Positions 33,085-41,838 of a stretch of 64,000 bases of DNA are shown piece by piece; positions within the stretch are counted from its first letter, which is position 1; every line of letters starts with the position of its first letter. The notes beneath the pieces were generated by a model. It saw nothing but the letters and a program-made list of their open reading frames with translations, searched no databases and was not told where the DNA came from. Source of the DNA: Pontibaca methylaminivorans (GTDB taxonomy: Bacteria > Pseudomonadota > Alphaproteobacteria > Rhodobacterales > Rhodobacteraceae); assembly GCF_900156525.1 (NCBI RefSeq), contig NZ_FTPS01000001.1, positions 1-64,000 on the forward strand, read 5' to 3'. The position numbers and the translations under genes were made by a program.

Positions 33085-33998
33085 GCAAAGCAAGGAAACT
33101 GACCGAGGCATTGGGCGGCAAATGGCACACCAACTATGGAACCGCACCGTGCCCTGTCTGCCAGGCTGAACGCCGCAAGGACCAGACAGCACTGACACTG
33201 CGCGATGGCCACAACAGGCTCCTCGCAAACTGCAAGAAATCGGACTGCGACTTTATCGAAATCCTCGAGGCGGCCGGGGTCCCCCTAAAACGGAGCGGCT
33301 ATAACGCAGCACCAAGATCGGTTCAGGAGCAGGTACCCCAAAGCGAACTGGAAAAATCCATCGCAGCCAAGAAGCTGTGGACCAAGAGCATACCGATCAC
33401 CGGTACGCCGGTCGAGACCTATCTGCGCGACAGCCGAAAGATCTCGGCTCAATTGCCGGACACTCTGCGCTTCTGTTCGAATGCTTGGCATGGCCCCAGT
33501 CGCCAGCACTTGCCGGCGATGGTCGCGCGGATTGATTGCAGCTCGAGGTTTGCGGTGATCCGGACCTATCTCGAGCCCGACGGATCGGGCAAGATGGCGT
33601 TCCCCGGGGGGCAGCAGAAGATGATGCTCGGGCCATCCGCCGGTGGGCATGTCCTCTTGAGGTCCGGCTCCGGTCTCCTTGTCGTTGCTGAAGGCATCGA
33701 GACGGGACTTTCGCTCGCCAGTAGCCTCGTCGAACGCGACGCAACCATCTGGGCAACGCTCACCGCGGCCAACATGAAAGCCGTGCGACTTCCAGAGCCC
33801 CCGGGCCGCCTGATCATTGCAACCGACGGCGACGCGGCCGGCCGAGCAGCAGGACATGGGCTTTCATCTCGCGCCATCGGCCTCGGATGGGTCGTTGAAA
33901 TGAAGCCGGCGCCAGACGGCATGGACTGGAACGATGTCCTGACCTTGAGGGAGCGGGCTCGGCAGAGTGCAAAAAGGAACCCCCACCATGAGCTATGA
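33081..33998 (+). CDS. Toprim-domain primase-like protein
   Basis: A 305-residue protein. The N-terminal zinc finger has CPVC and CKKSDC cysteine pairs (about residues 24-58). The middle region is the DUF7146 type, LPDTLRFCSNAWHGPSRQHL. The C-terminal Toprim domain has VVAEGIETGLSLAS with the catalytic Glu and LIIATDGDAAGRAAG with the DxD pair. Such proteins synthesise primers for plasmid or phage replication. It is coupled to an upstream leader and overlaps the next HTH gene by 11 bp. Confidence 0.85.
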   Translation: MSKARKLTEALGGKWHTNYGTAPCPVCQAERRKDQTALTLRDGHNRLLANCKKSDCDFIEILEAAGVPLKRSGYNAAPRSVQEQVPQSELEKSIAAKKLWTKSIPITGTPVETYLRDSRKISAQLPDTLRFCSNAWHGPSRQHLPAMVARIDCSSRFAVIRTYLEPDGSGKMAFPGGQQKMMLGPSAGGHVLLRSGSGLLVVAEGIETGLSLASSLVERDATIWATLTAANMKAVRLPEPPGRLIIATDGDAAGRAAGHGLSSRAIGLGWVVEMKPAPDGMDWNDVLTLRERARQSAKRNPHHEL

Positions 33999-34293
33999 AA
34001 CCGTGGATCGGGCGTTGGGTTGCGAAGGCTTGCTGCCGACAACCAAACTCGTTCTGGCCATGACGGCGAAATTCCGGAACACGAAGACCGGGAAATGCCA
34101 CCCCAGTCAGGCGACCCTGGCGCGCGCCTGCGGGATCTCGGTCTCGACGCTCAATCGGCATCTTCGTGTCCTCGAGCAGCGCGGTCTCATCAAACGGAAG
34201 CGACGCTACAATGTCCGCACCGGCGCCACCCTTTCGACACAATACAGCTTCCCGGATCAGCCGGTTTCGACGAGGGCGGAGCACGAAACATGA
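33988..34293 (+). CDS. HTH replication/regulatory protein (HTH_36 type)
   Basis: A 101-residue protein. Residues about 15-75 contain TKLVLAMTAKFRNTKTGKCH, PSQATLARACGISVSTLNRH and LRVLEQRGLIKRKRR, a winged helix-turn-helix as found at the N-terminus of plasmid and phage replication initiators. It is shorter than most such initiators, and no initiator-like C-terminal domain follows. It overlaps the primase gene. Repeated short sequences lie about 450 bp downstream. Confidence 0.8.
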   Translation: MSYETVDRALGCEGLLPTTKLVLAMTAKFRNTKTGKCHPSQATLARACGISVSTLNRHLRVLEQRGLIKRKRRYNVRTGATLSTQYSFPDQPVSTRAEHET

Positions 34294-35046
34294 CGATCTC
34301 GTGCTTCACCCCTGTCGCAGCAGCGACAGCCCTCCATGGCATCTCCGACAATATCCCCGTGTTACTCATGAGAAACAAACCAGGAAGGGAACCAGGAAAA
34401 GAACCAGACCGTGAAAAAGAAAACACTCTGAAGGCAAAGGAGCCGACACGGCATCGGGCCTTTCGGGCTGCGCGGCAGGCTTGCATCCCATCACAAGACG
34501 ACGTGCTTGGAAAGGGCAGCAAACACACCAGCCTCGCCACGTGCAGCAGCGGCGGCCACCATCATGCCTTTTTCTTTCACGGAATTCTGCTCGCGCATGA
34601 AAGGCCATACGGTCTCACGATGATCGGAACGGACGGAACCTGCCTGTTCTACCCCCTCCCTCGCTTCGGGTCCTTCCGCTCGGCTTGCGTATACGGGTGG
34701 CCTTTGCCCGCGAGCGCGCTAGCGTCAGGGCATTATTCCGGGTTCGCACCCCGGGTTCGCACCTTTGGGTTCGCAGGGTACGCACCTCGTTCCGGCAATG
34801 GGTACGCAGTGCCAGGTCGCGATGGGCTGTTCCCATGTTGAAGGCTGGTCCCAATCCACTGCCACCGAAGCTCATGTCGTCCCTCGAGCGCAGACGGGCG
34901 CTTTGCGAACTATTGGCGGCTGGACTGCTGCGCCTTCGATCAAGAGGAACAAAACAGAGTGAAAACAATTCGGTAGAGGAGAACTTTCGACTACACATTC
35001 GCGCGGAACCATGCGGACGTCATCGTGACGATCACAGGAGACCCGC
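34294..35046. other. Gene-poor region with repeats downstream of the HTH gene
   Basis: No convincing gene. A frame starting ATG 34290, overlapping the HTH stop, runs to 34841 but has low-complexity sequence and no motifs. A tandem-like purine stretch with AACCAGGAA repeats lies at 34378-34410. The short repeats at 34740-34808 are listed separately. A ribosome site for the next gene is AGGAG at 35036. Confidence 0.5.
34740..34808 (+). repeat. Five direct copies of GGGTTCGCA/GGGTACGCA
   Basis: Copies start at 34740, 34753, 34767, 34776 and 34800. The first three are GGGTTCGCA and the last two GGGTACGCA. Spacing is 13, 14, 9 and 24 bp. Such short direct repeats near a replication-type gene could be iterons or regulator sites. 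No AT-rich unwinding region was noticed beside them, which weakens the origin idea. Confidence 0.5.
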
Positions 35047-35502
35047 ATGACGATGCCCGACACCATTCCTGCGCGCCTGGCCGCGCTCAAGACCATCTCG
35101 ATTGCCGATCTCAAGCAGCAGTGGCGCGATCTGTTCGACAGCGAGCCGCCCCCGTTCAACCGCCGCTACCTCGAGAACCGCCTGGCCTACCGTATCCAGG
35201 AACTGACCTATGGCGGGCTGAAACCGGAGACGATCCGGCGGCTGGAACGGCTGGGCGAGGAACTGGACGGCGGCGACAAGAAGAAGCGCGGCATGCGTCT
35301 CGACCGCGACCGCCCGATCACCGGCACGCGCCTCTTGCGCGAATGGCAGGGCGTCGAGCAGATCGTCACCGTCACGGCCGACGGCTTCGAATGGCAGGGG
35401 CGGCCGTACAAGTCGCTGTCCGCCATCGCCCGCGCCATCACCGGCACCCGCTGGAACGGCTGGGTCTTCTTCGGCCTCAAGAACCACAGGGGGCGGACAT
35501 GA
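35047..35502 (+). CDS. DUF2924 domain protein
   Basis: A 151-residue protein. The family core is LKQQWRDLFDSEPPPFNRRY, LENRLAYRIQELTYGG and the C-terminal ITGTRWNGWVFFGLK, with the conserved RDRPITGTRLLREWQGVEQ in between (about 97-115). DUF2924 proteins are almost always next to serine recombinases in alphaproteobacterial islands and prophages. The start ATG has AGGAGACCCGC upstream. The stop overlaps the recombinase start (ATGA). A DNA-binding or directionality role is plausible but not shown. Confidence 0.92.
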   Translation: MTMPDTIPARLAALKTISIADLKQQWRDLFDSEPPPFNRRYLENRLAYRIQELTYGGLKPETIRRLERLGEELDGGDKKKRGMRLDRDRPITGTRLLREWQGVEQIVTVTADGFEWQGRPYKSLSAIARAITGTRWNGWVFFGLKNHRGRT

Positions 35503-36824
35503 CGAAGCCGCCGGAAAAATCGAAACCCGTCCGCAAGCTGCGCTGCGCGGTCTACACCCGCAAATCCTCCGAGGAAGGGCTGGAGCAGGAATTCAACTCG
35601 CTCCACGCCCAGCGCGAGGCCTGCGAGGCGTACATCGCCAGCCAGCGCTCCGAGGGGTGGGTACTGGTTCGCGATCAATATGACGACGGCGGCATCTCCG
35701 GCGGCACGCTGGAACGCCCCGGTCTCAAGCGGCTGCTGGAAGACATCGAGGACGGGCTGGTCGATGTAGTGGTGGTCTACAAGATCGACCGGCTCAGCCG
35801 CTCGCTGGCCGACTTCGCCAAGCTGGTCGAGGTGTTCGACCGGAACGGCGTCACCTTCGTCTCGGTCACGCAGTCGTTCAACACGACGACCTCCATGGGA
35901 CGGCTGACGCTGAACATCCTGCTGTCCTTCGCCCAGTTCGAGCGCGAGGTGACGGCCGAGCGGATCCGCGACAAGGTCGCCGCCAGCCGCAAGAAGGGGA
36001 TGTGGATGGGCGGAGTGCCGCCCTATGGTTACCGCGTCGAGAACCGCAAGCTGGTCATCGATGACGAGCGCGCCACGCATGTGCGCTGGATCTTCGCCCG
36101 GTTCCTCGAGATCGGCTCGGCGACCGAACTGGCACGGGAGGTCGGCGCGCGTGGCATCCGCACACCGCGCGGCAATCGGATCGACAAGAAGTATCTATAC
36201 CGCATGATCAGCAACCGCGCCTACCTTGGCGAGTCAGTCCACAAGGGCAACAGCTATCCCGGCGAACACGACGCGATCATCGACCGCGAGACTTGGGACA
36301 AGGTTCACGCCATCCTGCAGGAGAGCCCACGCAAGAGGGCTGCCCGGACCCGGGCCGACACTCCCGCGCTGCTGAAGGGGCTTCTCTTCGGTCCCGATGG
36401 CGCCGCCTTCTCGCATACCCATACTCGCAAGGGCGGCAAACTCTACCGCTACTACGTCAGCCAGACGGTGCTGAAGCACGGCGCCGGATCATGCCCGGTG
36501 GGCCGCGTGCCCGCGGGCGAGATCGAGGCCGCGGTCATCGACCAGCTACGCGCCGTCTTCCGCCAGCCCGAGATCGTGGCGGGGACGTGGAAGGCGGCGA
36601 AAGTGCAGGACGACGACATCACCGAGGCAGACGCCCGCACCGCCCTGCAACAGCTGGACCCGCTGTGGGACGAGTTGTTCCCCGCCGAGCAGGCGCGCAT
36701 CGTGGCGCTGCTGGTTGAGCGCATAGATATCGGCACCGACGGGCTGAACGTCCGGCTCCGCGTCGACGGACTCGGCAGCCTCGCGCGCGAGATGATGGCC
36801 GGCGGTATCGGAGAAGCCGCATGA
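35499..36824 (+). CDS. Serine recombinase of the DUF2924 cassette
   Basis: A 441-residue recombinase. The N-terminal catalytic domain starts RCAVYTRKSSEEGLEQEF with Ser23 and includes VVVYKIDRLSRSLADFAKL and a LSFAQFEREVTAERIRDK helix. The Recombinase domain (about 160-270) includes GIRTPRGNRIDKKYLYRMI. A zinc-ribbon-like region follows (about 280-345), with GLLFGPDGAAFSHTHTRKGG and only one Cys (GAGSCPVG). The start overlaps DUF2924 and the stop overlaps the next gene. It is a second integrase/excisionase candidate, unrelated in detail to the one at 3809. Confidence 0.92.
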   Translation: MTKPPEKSKPVRKLRCAVYTRKSSEEGLEQEFNSLHAQREACEAYIASQRSEGWVLVRDQYDDGGISGGTLERPGLKRLLEDIEDGLVDVVVVYKIDRLSRSLADFAKLVEVFDRNGVTFVSVTQSFNTTTSMGRLTLNILLSFAQFEREVTAERIRDKVAASRKKGMWMGGVPPYGYRVENRKLVIDDERATHVRWIFARFLEIGSATELAREVGARGIRTPRGNRIDKKYLYRMISNRAYLGESVHKGNSYPGEHDAIIDRETWDKVHAILQESPRKRAARTRADTPALLKGLLFGPDGAAFSHTHTRKGGKLYRYYVSQTVLKHGAGSCPVGRVPAGEIEAAVIDQLRAVFRQPEIVAGTWKAAKVQDDDITEADARTALQQLDPLWDELFPAEQARIVALLVERIDIGTDGLNVRLRVDGLGSLAREMMAGGIGEAA

Positions 36825-37210
36825 CCCGCGGGGCTCCCATCCCAGAGACGGTCACGCTCCACGTCCCGTTCCGCGTCGTGAAGCGCGGCGGGCGAAAGGA
36901 GATGCAGCTGCCCGAAGGAGCCAGCCAGACACGCAAGACCGACAACACGTTGGTCAAGGCACTGGCGCGTGCGTTCCGCTGGAAGAGGATGCTGGAGTCG
37001 GGCGAGTTCGCCACCATCGCCGAACTGGCCGAGCGCGAGGGCATCGCGCCCTCCTACCTGACCCGCATCCTGCGCCTGACCCTGCTCGCGCCCAACATTG
37101 TCGAGGCGATCCTGGAGGGCAAGCAGTGGCCGGAGGTCACACTGGCGCGGTTGCTGGAACCGTTTCCGGTGGAGTGGTCGTCTCAAATCGCACGCGGCAT
37201 GCCAGCCTAG
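36821..37210 (+). CDS. HTH protein downstream of the DUF2924-linked recombinase
   Basis: A 129-residue basic protein. The central FRWKRMLESGEFATIAELAE and REGIAPSYLTRILRLTLLAP form a ParB-like helix-turn-helix (about 51-92). The C-terminus contains VTLARLLEPFPVEWSSQ. It overlaps the recombinase stop by 4 bp. This third gene is a regular companion in such cassettes. It may guide the recombinase to its site or control excision; inference only. Confidence 0.8.
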   Translation: MTRGAPIPETVTLHVPFRVVKRGGRKEMQLPEGASQTRKTDNTLVKALARAFRWKRMLESGEFATIAELAEREGIAPSYLTRILRLTLLAPNIVEAILEGKQWPEVTLARLLEPFPVEWSSQIARGMPA

Positions 37211-37300
37211 GACTACTCCTCTCTACAAACGAGAGGTGTTTGCATTTCTTTTGCGCTAGAAGCATTCTCGCAGAAGATGAGATTTTTCAAGGCTTAGTGC

Positions 37301-40051
37301 GTGCCACCAGCGGTCAACCAAACCCCCGAGCAGCTCGCCCGGGACCGGATCGATGAACGCCTGCGGGCGTCCGGTTGGCGTGTTCAGGACAAGGACGCGC
37401 TCGATTTCAATGCCGGGCTTGGCGTGGCCGTGCGCGAGTACCAGACAGACATCGGACCCGCCGACTACGTCCTCTTCGCCGATAGGCACGCGGTCGGCGT
37501 GGTCGAAGCCAAGCCCGACAATTGGGGGGTCCGCCTGACCTCCGTCGAGGAGCAATCTGAGGGCTACGCCAACGCCAAGCTGAAATGGATCAACAATGCC
37601 GAACCGCTCCCGTTTCTCTACGAGAGCACAGGCCAGGTCACCCGCTTTACCAATGCCCGCGATCCCAACCCAAGGTCGCGCGAAGTCTTCACCTTCCACC
37701 GCCCCGAAACACTCAAGTCCTGGGCACAGGCGCCGAAGAGCCTGCGGGCGGGCATCGCAGATCTACCGGCCCTCAACCCGAATGGTCTGCGTGACTGCCA
37801 GATCAAGGCGATCACGAACCTCGAAACCTCGCTCAAATCCGACAAGCCCCGCGCCCTCGTCCAGATGGCCACGGGGTCGGGTAAGACCTTCACGGCGATC
37901 ACGCAAGTCTACAGGCTACTCAAACATGCCGGGGCTCGCCGCATCCTGTTCCTCGTCGACACCAAGAACCTGGGCGAGCAGGCCGAACAGGAGTTCATGG
38001 CCTTCATCCCGAACGACGACAACCGCAAGTTCACCGAGCTCTACAACGTCCAGCGCCTCACGTCGCCCTCCATCGCGAACGACAGCCAGGTCGTCATCTC
38101 GACGATCCAGCGCATGTACGCCACGCTCAAGGGCGAGGAACTGAACGAAGGCGCGGAGGACGAAAACCCGGCCGAGCAAAAATGGCGCCGCAAGGAACCT
38201 CTGCCGGTCGTCTACAATGCCAAACTGCCGCCGGAATATTTTGATGTAGTCGTCATCGATGAATGCCACCGCTCCATCTACAACCTGTGGCGGCAGGTCA
38301 TCGAGTATTTCGACGCCTACCTCATCGGCCTGACCGCCACGCCCGACAACCGCACGTACGGGTTCTTCCAAAAGAACGTGGTCAGCGAATACAACCATGA
38401 AAAAGCCGTCGCCGACAAGGTCAACGTCGGCAACGAAATCTACCTGATCGAGACCGAGATCAGCCAGGGTGGCGAGACGCTGAAGGCGGAGCAACTTGTC
38501 GAGAAACGCGAACGCGAGACCCGGGCGCGACGCTGGGAAACGCAGGATGACGAACAGGCCTACGCCGCGACCCAGCTCGACCGTTCCGTCGTAAACCCCG
38601 ACCAGATCCGCACCGTCATCCGCACATTCCGCGACAAGTGGCCCGAGATATTCCCCGGCCGCAAGGAACTGCCGAAAACCCTGATCTTCGCCAAGACCGA
38701 CAGCCACGCCGACGACATCATCCAGACCGTCCGGCAGGAGTTCGGCGAGGGCAACGACTTCTGCCGCAAGATCACCAACGGGGCCAAGAACCCGAAATCC
38801 TCGCTGTCGGCTTTCCGCAACGACTACTACCCGCGCATCGCCGTGACTGTAGACATGATCGCCACTGGCACCGACGTCAAACCGCTCGAATGCCTGATCT
38901 TCATGCGTGACGTGAAGTCGAAGAACTACTTCGAGCAGATGAAGGGCCGCGGCACCCGTGTCCTGAAACCCGATGAGCTGAAAAAGGTCTCGCCCTCCGC
39001 CCAGGCCAAGACCCATTACGTCATTGTCGATGCCGTCGGCGTGACCAAATCCCTAAAAACCGCGAGCCAGCCGCTCGACACCAAGCCCTCGATCCCTTTC
39101 AAGGACCTCGCCATGGGTTTGATGATGGGCGACCGCTCAGAGGAAACCGTAAGCTCGCTCGCCGCCCGCCTCTCGCGGCTCGACAACAAGCTCGGCGCCG
39201 AGGATCAGGAGAAAATCACAGCCGAGGCCGGCAAGCCCCTCACCGCCATCGTGCGAGACCTTTTCGACGCCATCGACCCGGACAAAGTGGAGGCGGATGC
39301 CAAGGCAGCAGGCCACCCTGAGCCCGACGATACCGCCATGCAGGCCGCGCGAGAGGAGCGGATTAAAAAGGCCGCCAACGTTTTCACAGGTCCCCTCATC
39401 AACATGATGGAGGCGATCCGCCGCGACAACGAACAGACGATCGACCATGATAACCTCGACACGCTTCTGCGGGCCGAATGGGCGGGCGATGTTGCCGAGA
39501 ACGCCAAGCAGATCGCGCAGGAGTTCGAGGAATATCTGACCGAGAACCGGGATGAGATCGAGGCACTGTCGATCTATTTCAACACTCCCGCCCGCCGATC
39601 CGAGGTCACTTACGCCATGATCAAGGACGTGCTGAAGAAGCTGACCGAGGATCGCCCGCGCCTCGCACCGCTCACCGTCTGGCGCGCCTATGCGCATCTT
39701 GACGACTACAAGGGCAGCAATCCCGCCAGCGACCTGACCGCGCTCGTGGCGCTGATCCGCCGGGTCACCGGGCTCGACGATACGCTGACCCGCCATTCCG
39801 AGCGGGTGCGGCGCAACTTCCAGAATTGGATCCTGAACCGCCATTCCGGCGCGGGCGAGAAATTCACCGAAGAACAGATGGACTGGCTGCGCATGGTCCG
39901 CGACCACCTCGCCACCTCCTTCACCATCGAGCGCGACGATCTGGAGATGGCTCCGTTCGACGGCAAGGGCGGCATGGGGCAGATGTATGCGCTGTTTGGC
40001 GACGGCATGGACGACATCATGACCGAGATGAATGAGGCGCTCTCGGCATGA
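37301..40051 (+). CDS. hsdR: Type I restriction enzyme, R subunit
   Basis: A 916-residue endonuclease-translocase. The N-terminal nuclease has Asp55 (PADYVLF) and VVEAK (68-71). The SF2 helicase has ATGSGKT (190-196), VVIDECH, GLTATP and the late ATGTDVKPLECLIFMRDVKS region with QMKGRGTRV. The C-terminal about 250 residues are the EcoEI-type R-subunit tail. It cuts DNA after translocation when the recognition site is unmethylated. It starts at GTG 37301. It overlaps hsdS by 4 bp and heads the defence operon. Confidence 0.95.
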   Translation: MPPAVNQTPEQLARDRIDERLRASGWRVQDKDALDFNAGLGVAVREYQTDIGPADYVLFADRHAVGVVEAKPDNWGVRLTSVEEQSEGYANAKLKWINNAEPLPFLYESTGQVTRFTNARDPNPRSREVFTFHRPETLKSWAQAPKSLRAGIADLPALNPNGLRDCQIKAITNLETSLKSDKPRALVQMATGSGKTFTAITQVYRLLKHAGARRILFLVDTKNLGEQAEQEFMAFIPNDDNRKFTELYNVQRLTSPSIANDSQVVISTIQRMYATLKGEELNEGAEDENPAEQKWRRKEPLPVVYNAKLPPEYFDVVVIDECHRSIYNLWRQVIEYFDAYLIGLTATPDNRTYGFFQKNVVSEYNHEKAVADKVNVGNEIYLIETEISQGGETLKAEQLVEKRERETRARRWETQDDEQAYAATQLDRSVVNPDQIRTVIRTFRDKWPEIFPGRKELPKTLIFAKTDSHADDIIQTVRQEFGEGNDFCRKITNGAKNPKSSLSAFRNDYYPRIAVTVDMIATGTDVKPLECLIFMRDVKSKNYFEQMKGRGTRVLKPDELKKVSPSAQAKTHYVIVDAVGVTKSLKTASQPLDTKPSIPFKDLAMGLMMGDRSEETVSSLAARLSRLDNKLGAEDQEKITAEAGKPLTAIVRDLFDAIDPDKVEADAKAAGHPEPDDTAMQAAREERIKKAANVFTGPLINMMEAIRRDNEQTIDHDNLDTLLRAEWAGDVAENAKQIAQEFEEYLTENRDEIEALSIYFNTPARRSEVTYAMIKDVLKKLTEDRPRLAPLTVWRAYAHLDDYKGSNPASDLTALVALIRRVTGLDDTLTRHSERVRRNFQNWILNRHSGAGEKFTEEQMDWLRMVRDHLATSFTIERDDLEMAPFDGKGGMGQMYALFGDGMDDIMTEMNEALSA

Positions 40052-41838
40052 CGGAATTACCATCTACTTGGGCTCTCTGCGCAATCGGGGACGTCTTGGC
40101 ACCTGTCGAAATGACGGGCAAACACGAGCCGGATCGCGAGATCTGGTACGTCGATATTTCCAGCATCGACAATCAGACGAACCGCATAACCGAACCGAAA
40201 CGCCTGCAACTATCGGAGGCCCCGTCACGCGCACGCCAGAAAATCGCTGTCGGAGATGTGCTGTTTTCGACAGTACGCCCCTATCTTAGGAAGATCGCAG
40301 CGGTCGACGCCAAGCATGAGGGCGAGATCGCGTCCACGGGTTTCGCTGTGCTCCGCGGCGCGACGGGTATTGATCCCAAGTACATTTTCTTCAAAGCAAT
40401 TTCGCATGATTTCGTCAGCGCCCTTACTGGCGAGCAGTACGGTGTAAGCTACCCTGCCGTTAAGGAAGAACAGGTGAGGTCGCAGCCCCTTGAACTTCCA
40501 CCCACCAACGAACAACGCCGCATCGTGGCGAAGATCGAGGCGATGTTCGACGAGATCGACAAGGGGGTCGAAAGCCTGCAAACGGCGCGCGCCACCCTCG
40601 GCCTCTACCGCCAGTCCCTGCTGAAATCCGCCTTCGAAGGCCGCCTCACCGCCGACTGGCGCGCGCAGAACGCCGGCAAGCTGGAAGCGCCAGCCACGCT
40701 CTTGGAGCGCGCAGAGTATGAACGGGACAAATGGCACAGGACTGCATTTGATGAATGGTCGGAGGTCGTAGAAGGCTGGAAGGCAGCTGGCTCAAAGGGC
40801 CCGAAGCCAAGACGGCCTGAAGTTTACAAGCAGTCCGATCCGCTTACAGCGGAAGAGCTTGGCTTACTTCCTGAAATCCCAGAGGAATGGATTTTTCTGA
40901 GACTGAACGACATCGCCGCCATAGGCTCAGGAATGTCCGTCAGCAAATCCCGCAAGCTGGATGATCCAGTCGAGGTCCCATATCTACGCGTCGCAAACGT
41001 TCAACGAGGCTTTCTCGACCTGGACGAAATCAAGACAATGAAGATAGAGCGATCACAGGCTGACGCTCTTGGGCTGGCCACTTGGGATGTCTTGTTCAAC
41101 GAGGGTGGTGATCGCGACAAACTTGGGCGCGGATGGGTATGGGAAAACCAGGTCCCGAACTGCATCACGCAAAACCACGTCTTCCGCGCTTCGCCTTTCC
41201 GGCATGACCTGACTTGGTCACAATTCATCTCTCATTGGGGCAACAGTTTCGGGCGCGATTATTTCGAGAAAGGCGGAAAGCAGACAACGAACCTCGCTTC
41301 CATTAACAAAACGGTTTTGAAGGCGTTGCCCGTGCCTTACTGCTCGCCCGCTGAGCAAGCCGAAATCGTCCGCCTGCTCGACGAAAAACTAGAAGCCGCC
41401 GCCGTGCTCGAAGCCGAGATCGATGCTGCCCTCACCCGCGCCGACGCCCTGCGCCAATCCATCCTGAAAAAAGCATTCTCCGGCCAGCTCGTCCCCCAGG
41501 ACCCCGATGACGAACCCGCCTCGGCCCTACTGGAACGGATCAAGGCTGAGAAGACAGAAAGAGACCAAGCCAAACGCGACAGAAAATCTGTGCCACCCCG
41601 CACACCCAAGGCAAGGAGGCCGACCTTGACTGACCTGATCGAAGTGCTCGAAAAGCAGAAAAGCTGGATATCGGCCGCGAAGGCGGCGCAGGCGTTGGGG
41701 ATCGGCGATGGCTCGACATCAGACGATGTCGAGGCGTTCTACCGCCAACTCAAGGACTTTGTCGAAGACGGTGCCATCGAAGTCGAAAGGCGTGGTGACG
41801 AAGATTGGTTGCGTCTTGCGACGGCCGAGGTGAGCTGA
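40048..41838 (+). CDS. hsdS: Type I restriction enzyme, specificity subunit with C-terminal wing extension
   Basis: A 596-residue protein with two target-recognition domains. The first runs about 1-165 (ICAIGDVLAPVEM to LPPTNEQRRIVAKIEAMFDE), the second about 285-440. Each is followed by the conserved coiled spacer (LYRQSLLKSAFEGRLTADWR; RQSILKKAFSGQLVPQDP). The last about 85 residues, after a basic linker, form TDLIEVLEKQKSWISAAKAA and DDVEAFYRQLKDFVEDGAIE, a winged-helix-like extension that HsdS proteins usually lack. The stop overlaps the next ATG (TGATG). Confidence 0.93.
   Translation: MTELPSTWALCAIGDVLAPVEMTGKHEPDREIWYVDISSIDNQTNRITEPKRLQLSEAPSRARQKIAVGDVLFSTVRPYLRKIAAVDAKHEGEIASTGFAVLRGATGIDPKYIFFKAISHDFVSALTGEQYGVSYPAVKEEQVRSQPLELPPTNEQRRIVAKIEAMFDEIDKGVESLQTARATLGLYRQSLLKSAFEGRLTADWRAQNAGKLEAPATLLERAEYERDKWHRTAFDEWSEVVEGWKAAGSKGPKPRRPEVYKQSDPLTAEELGLLPEIPEEWIFLRLNDIAAIGSGMSVSKSRKLDDPVEVPYLRVANVQRGFLDLDEIKTMKIERSQADALGLATWDVLFNEGGDRDKLGRGWVWENQVPNCITQNHVFRASPFRHDLTWSQFISHWGNSFGRDYFEKGGKQTTNLASINKTVLKALPVPYCSPAEQAEIVRLLDEKLEAAAVLEAEIDAALTRADALRQSILKKAFSGQLVPQDPDDEPASALLERIKAEKTERDQAKRDRKSVPPRTPKARRPTLTDLIEVLEKQKSWISAAKAAQALGIGDGSTSDDVEAFYRQLKDFVEDGAIEVERRGDEDWLRLATAEVS

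Noticed and set aside
34290-34841. A 183-codon frame overlapping the HTH stop codon by ATGA.
   Set aside because: The overlap is suggestive, but the translation is low complexity without motifs and spans the short repeats; left as an undetermined region.
37916-39016. Minus-strand 366-codon frame within hsdR.
   Set aside because: It is antisense to the conserved helicase motifs and has no recognisable domain.
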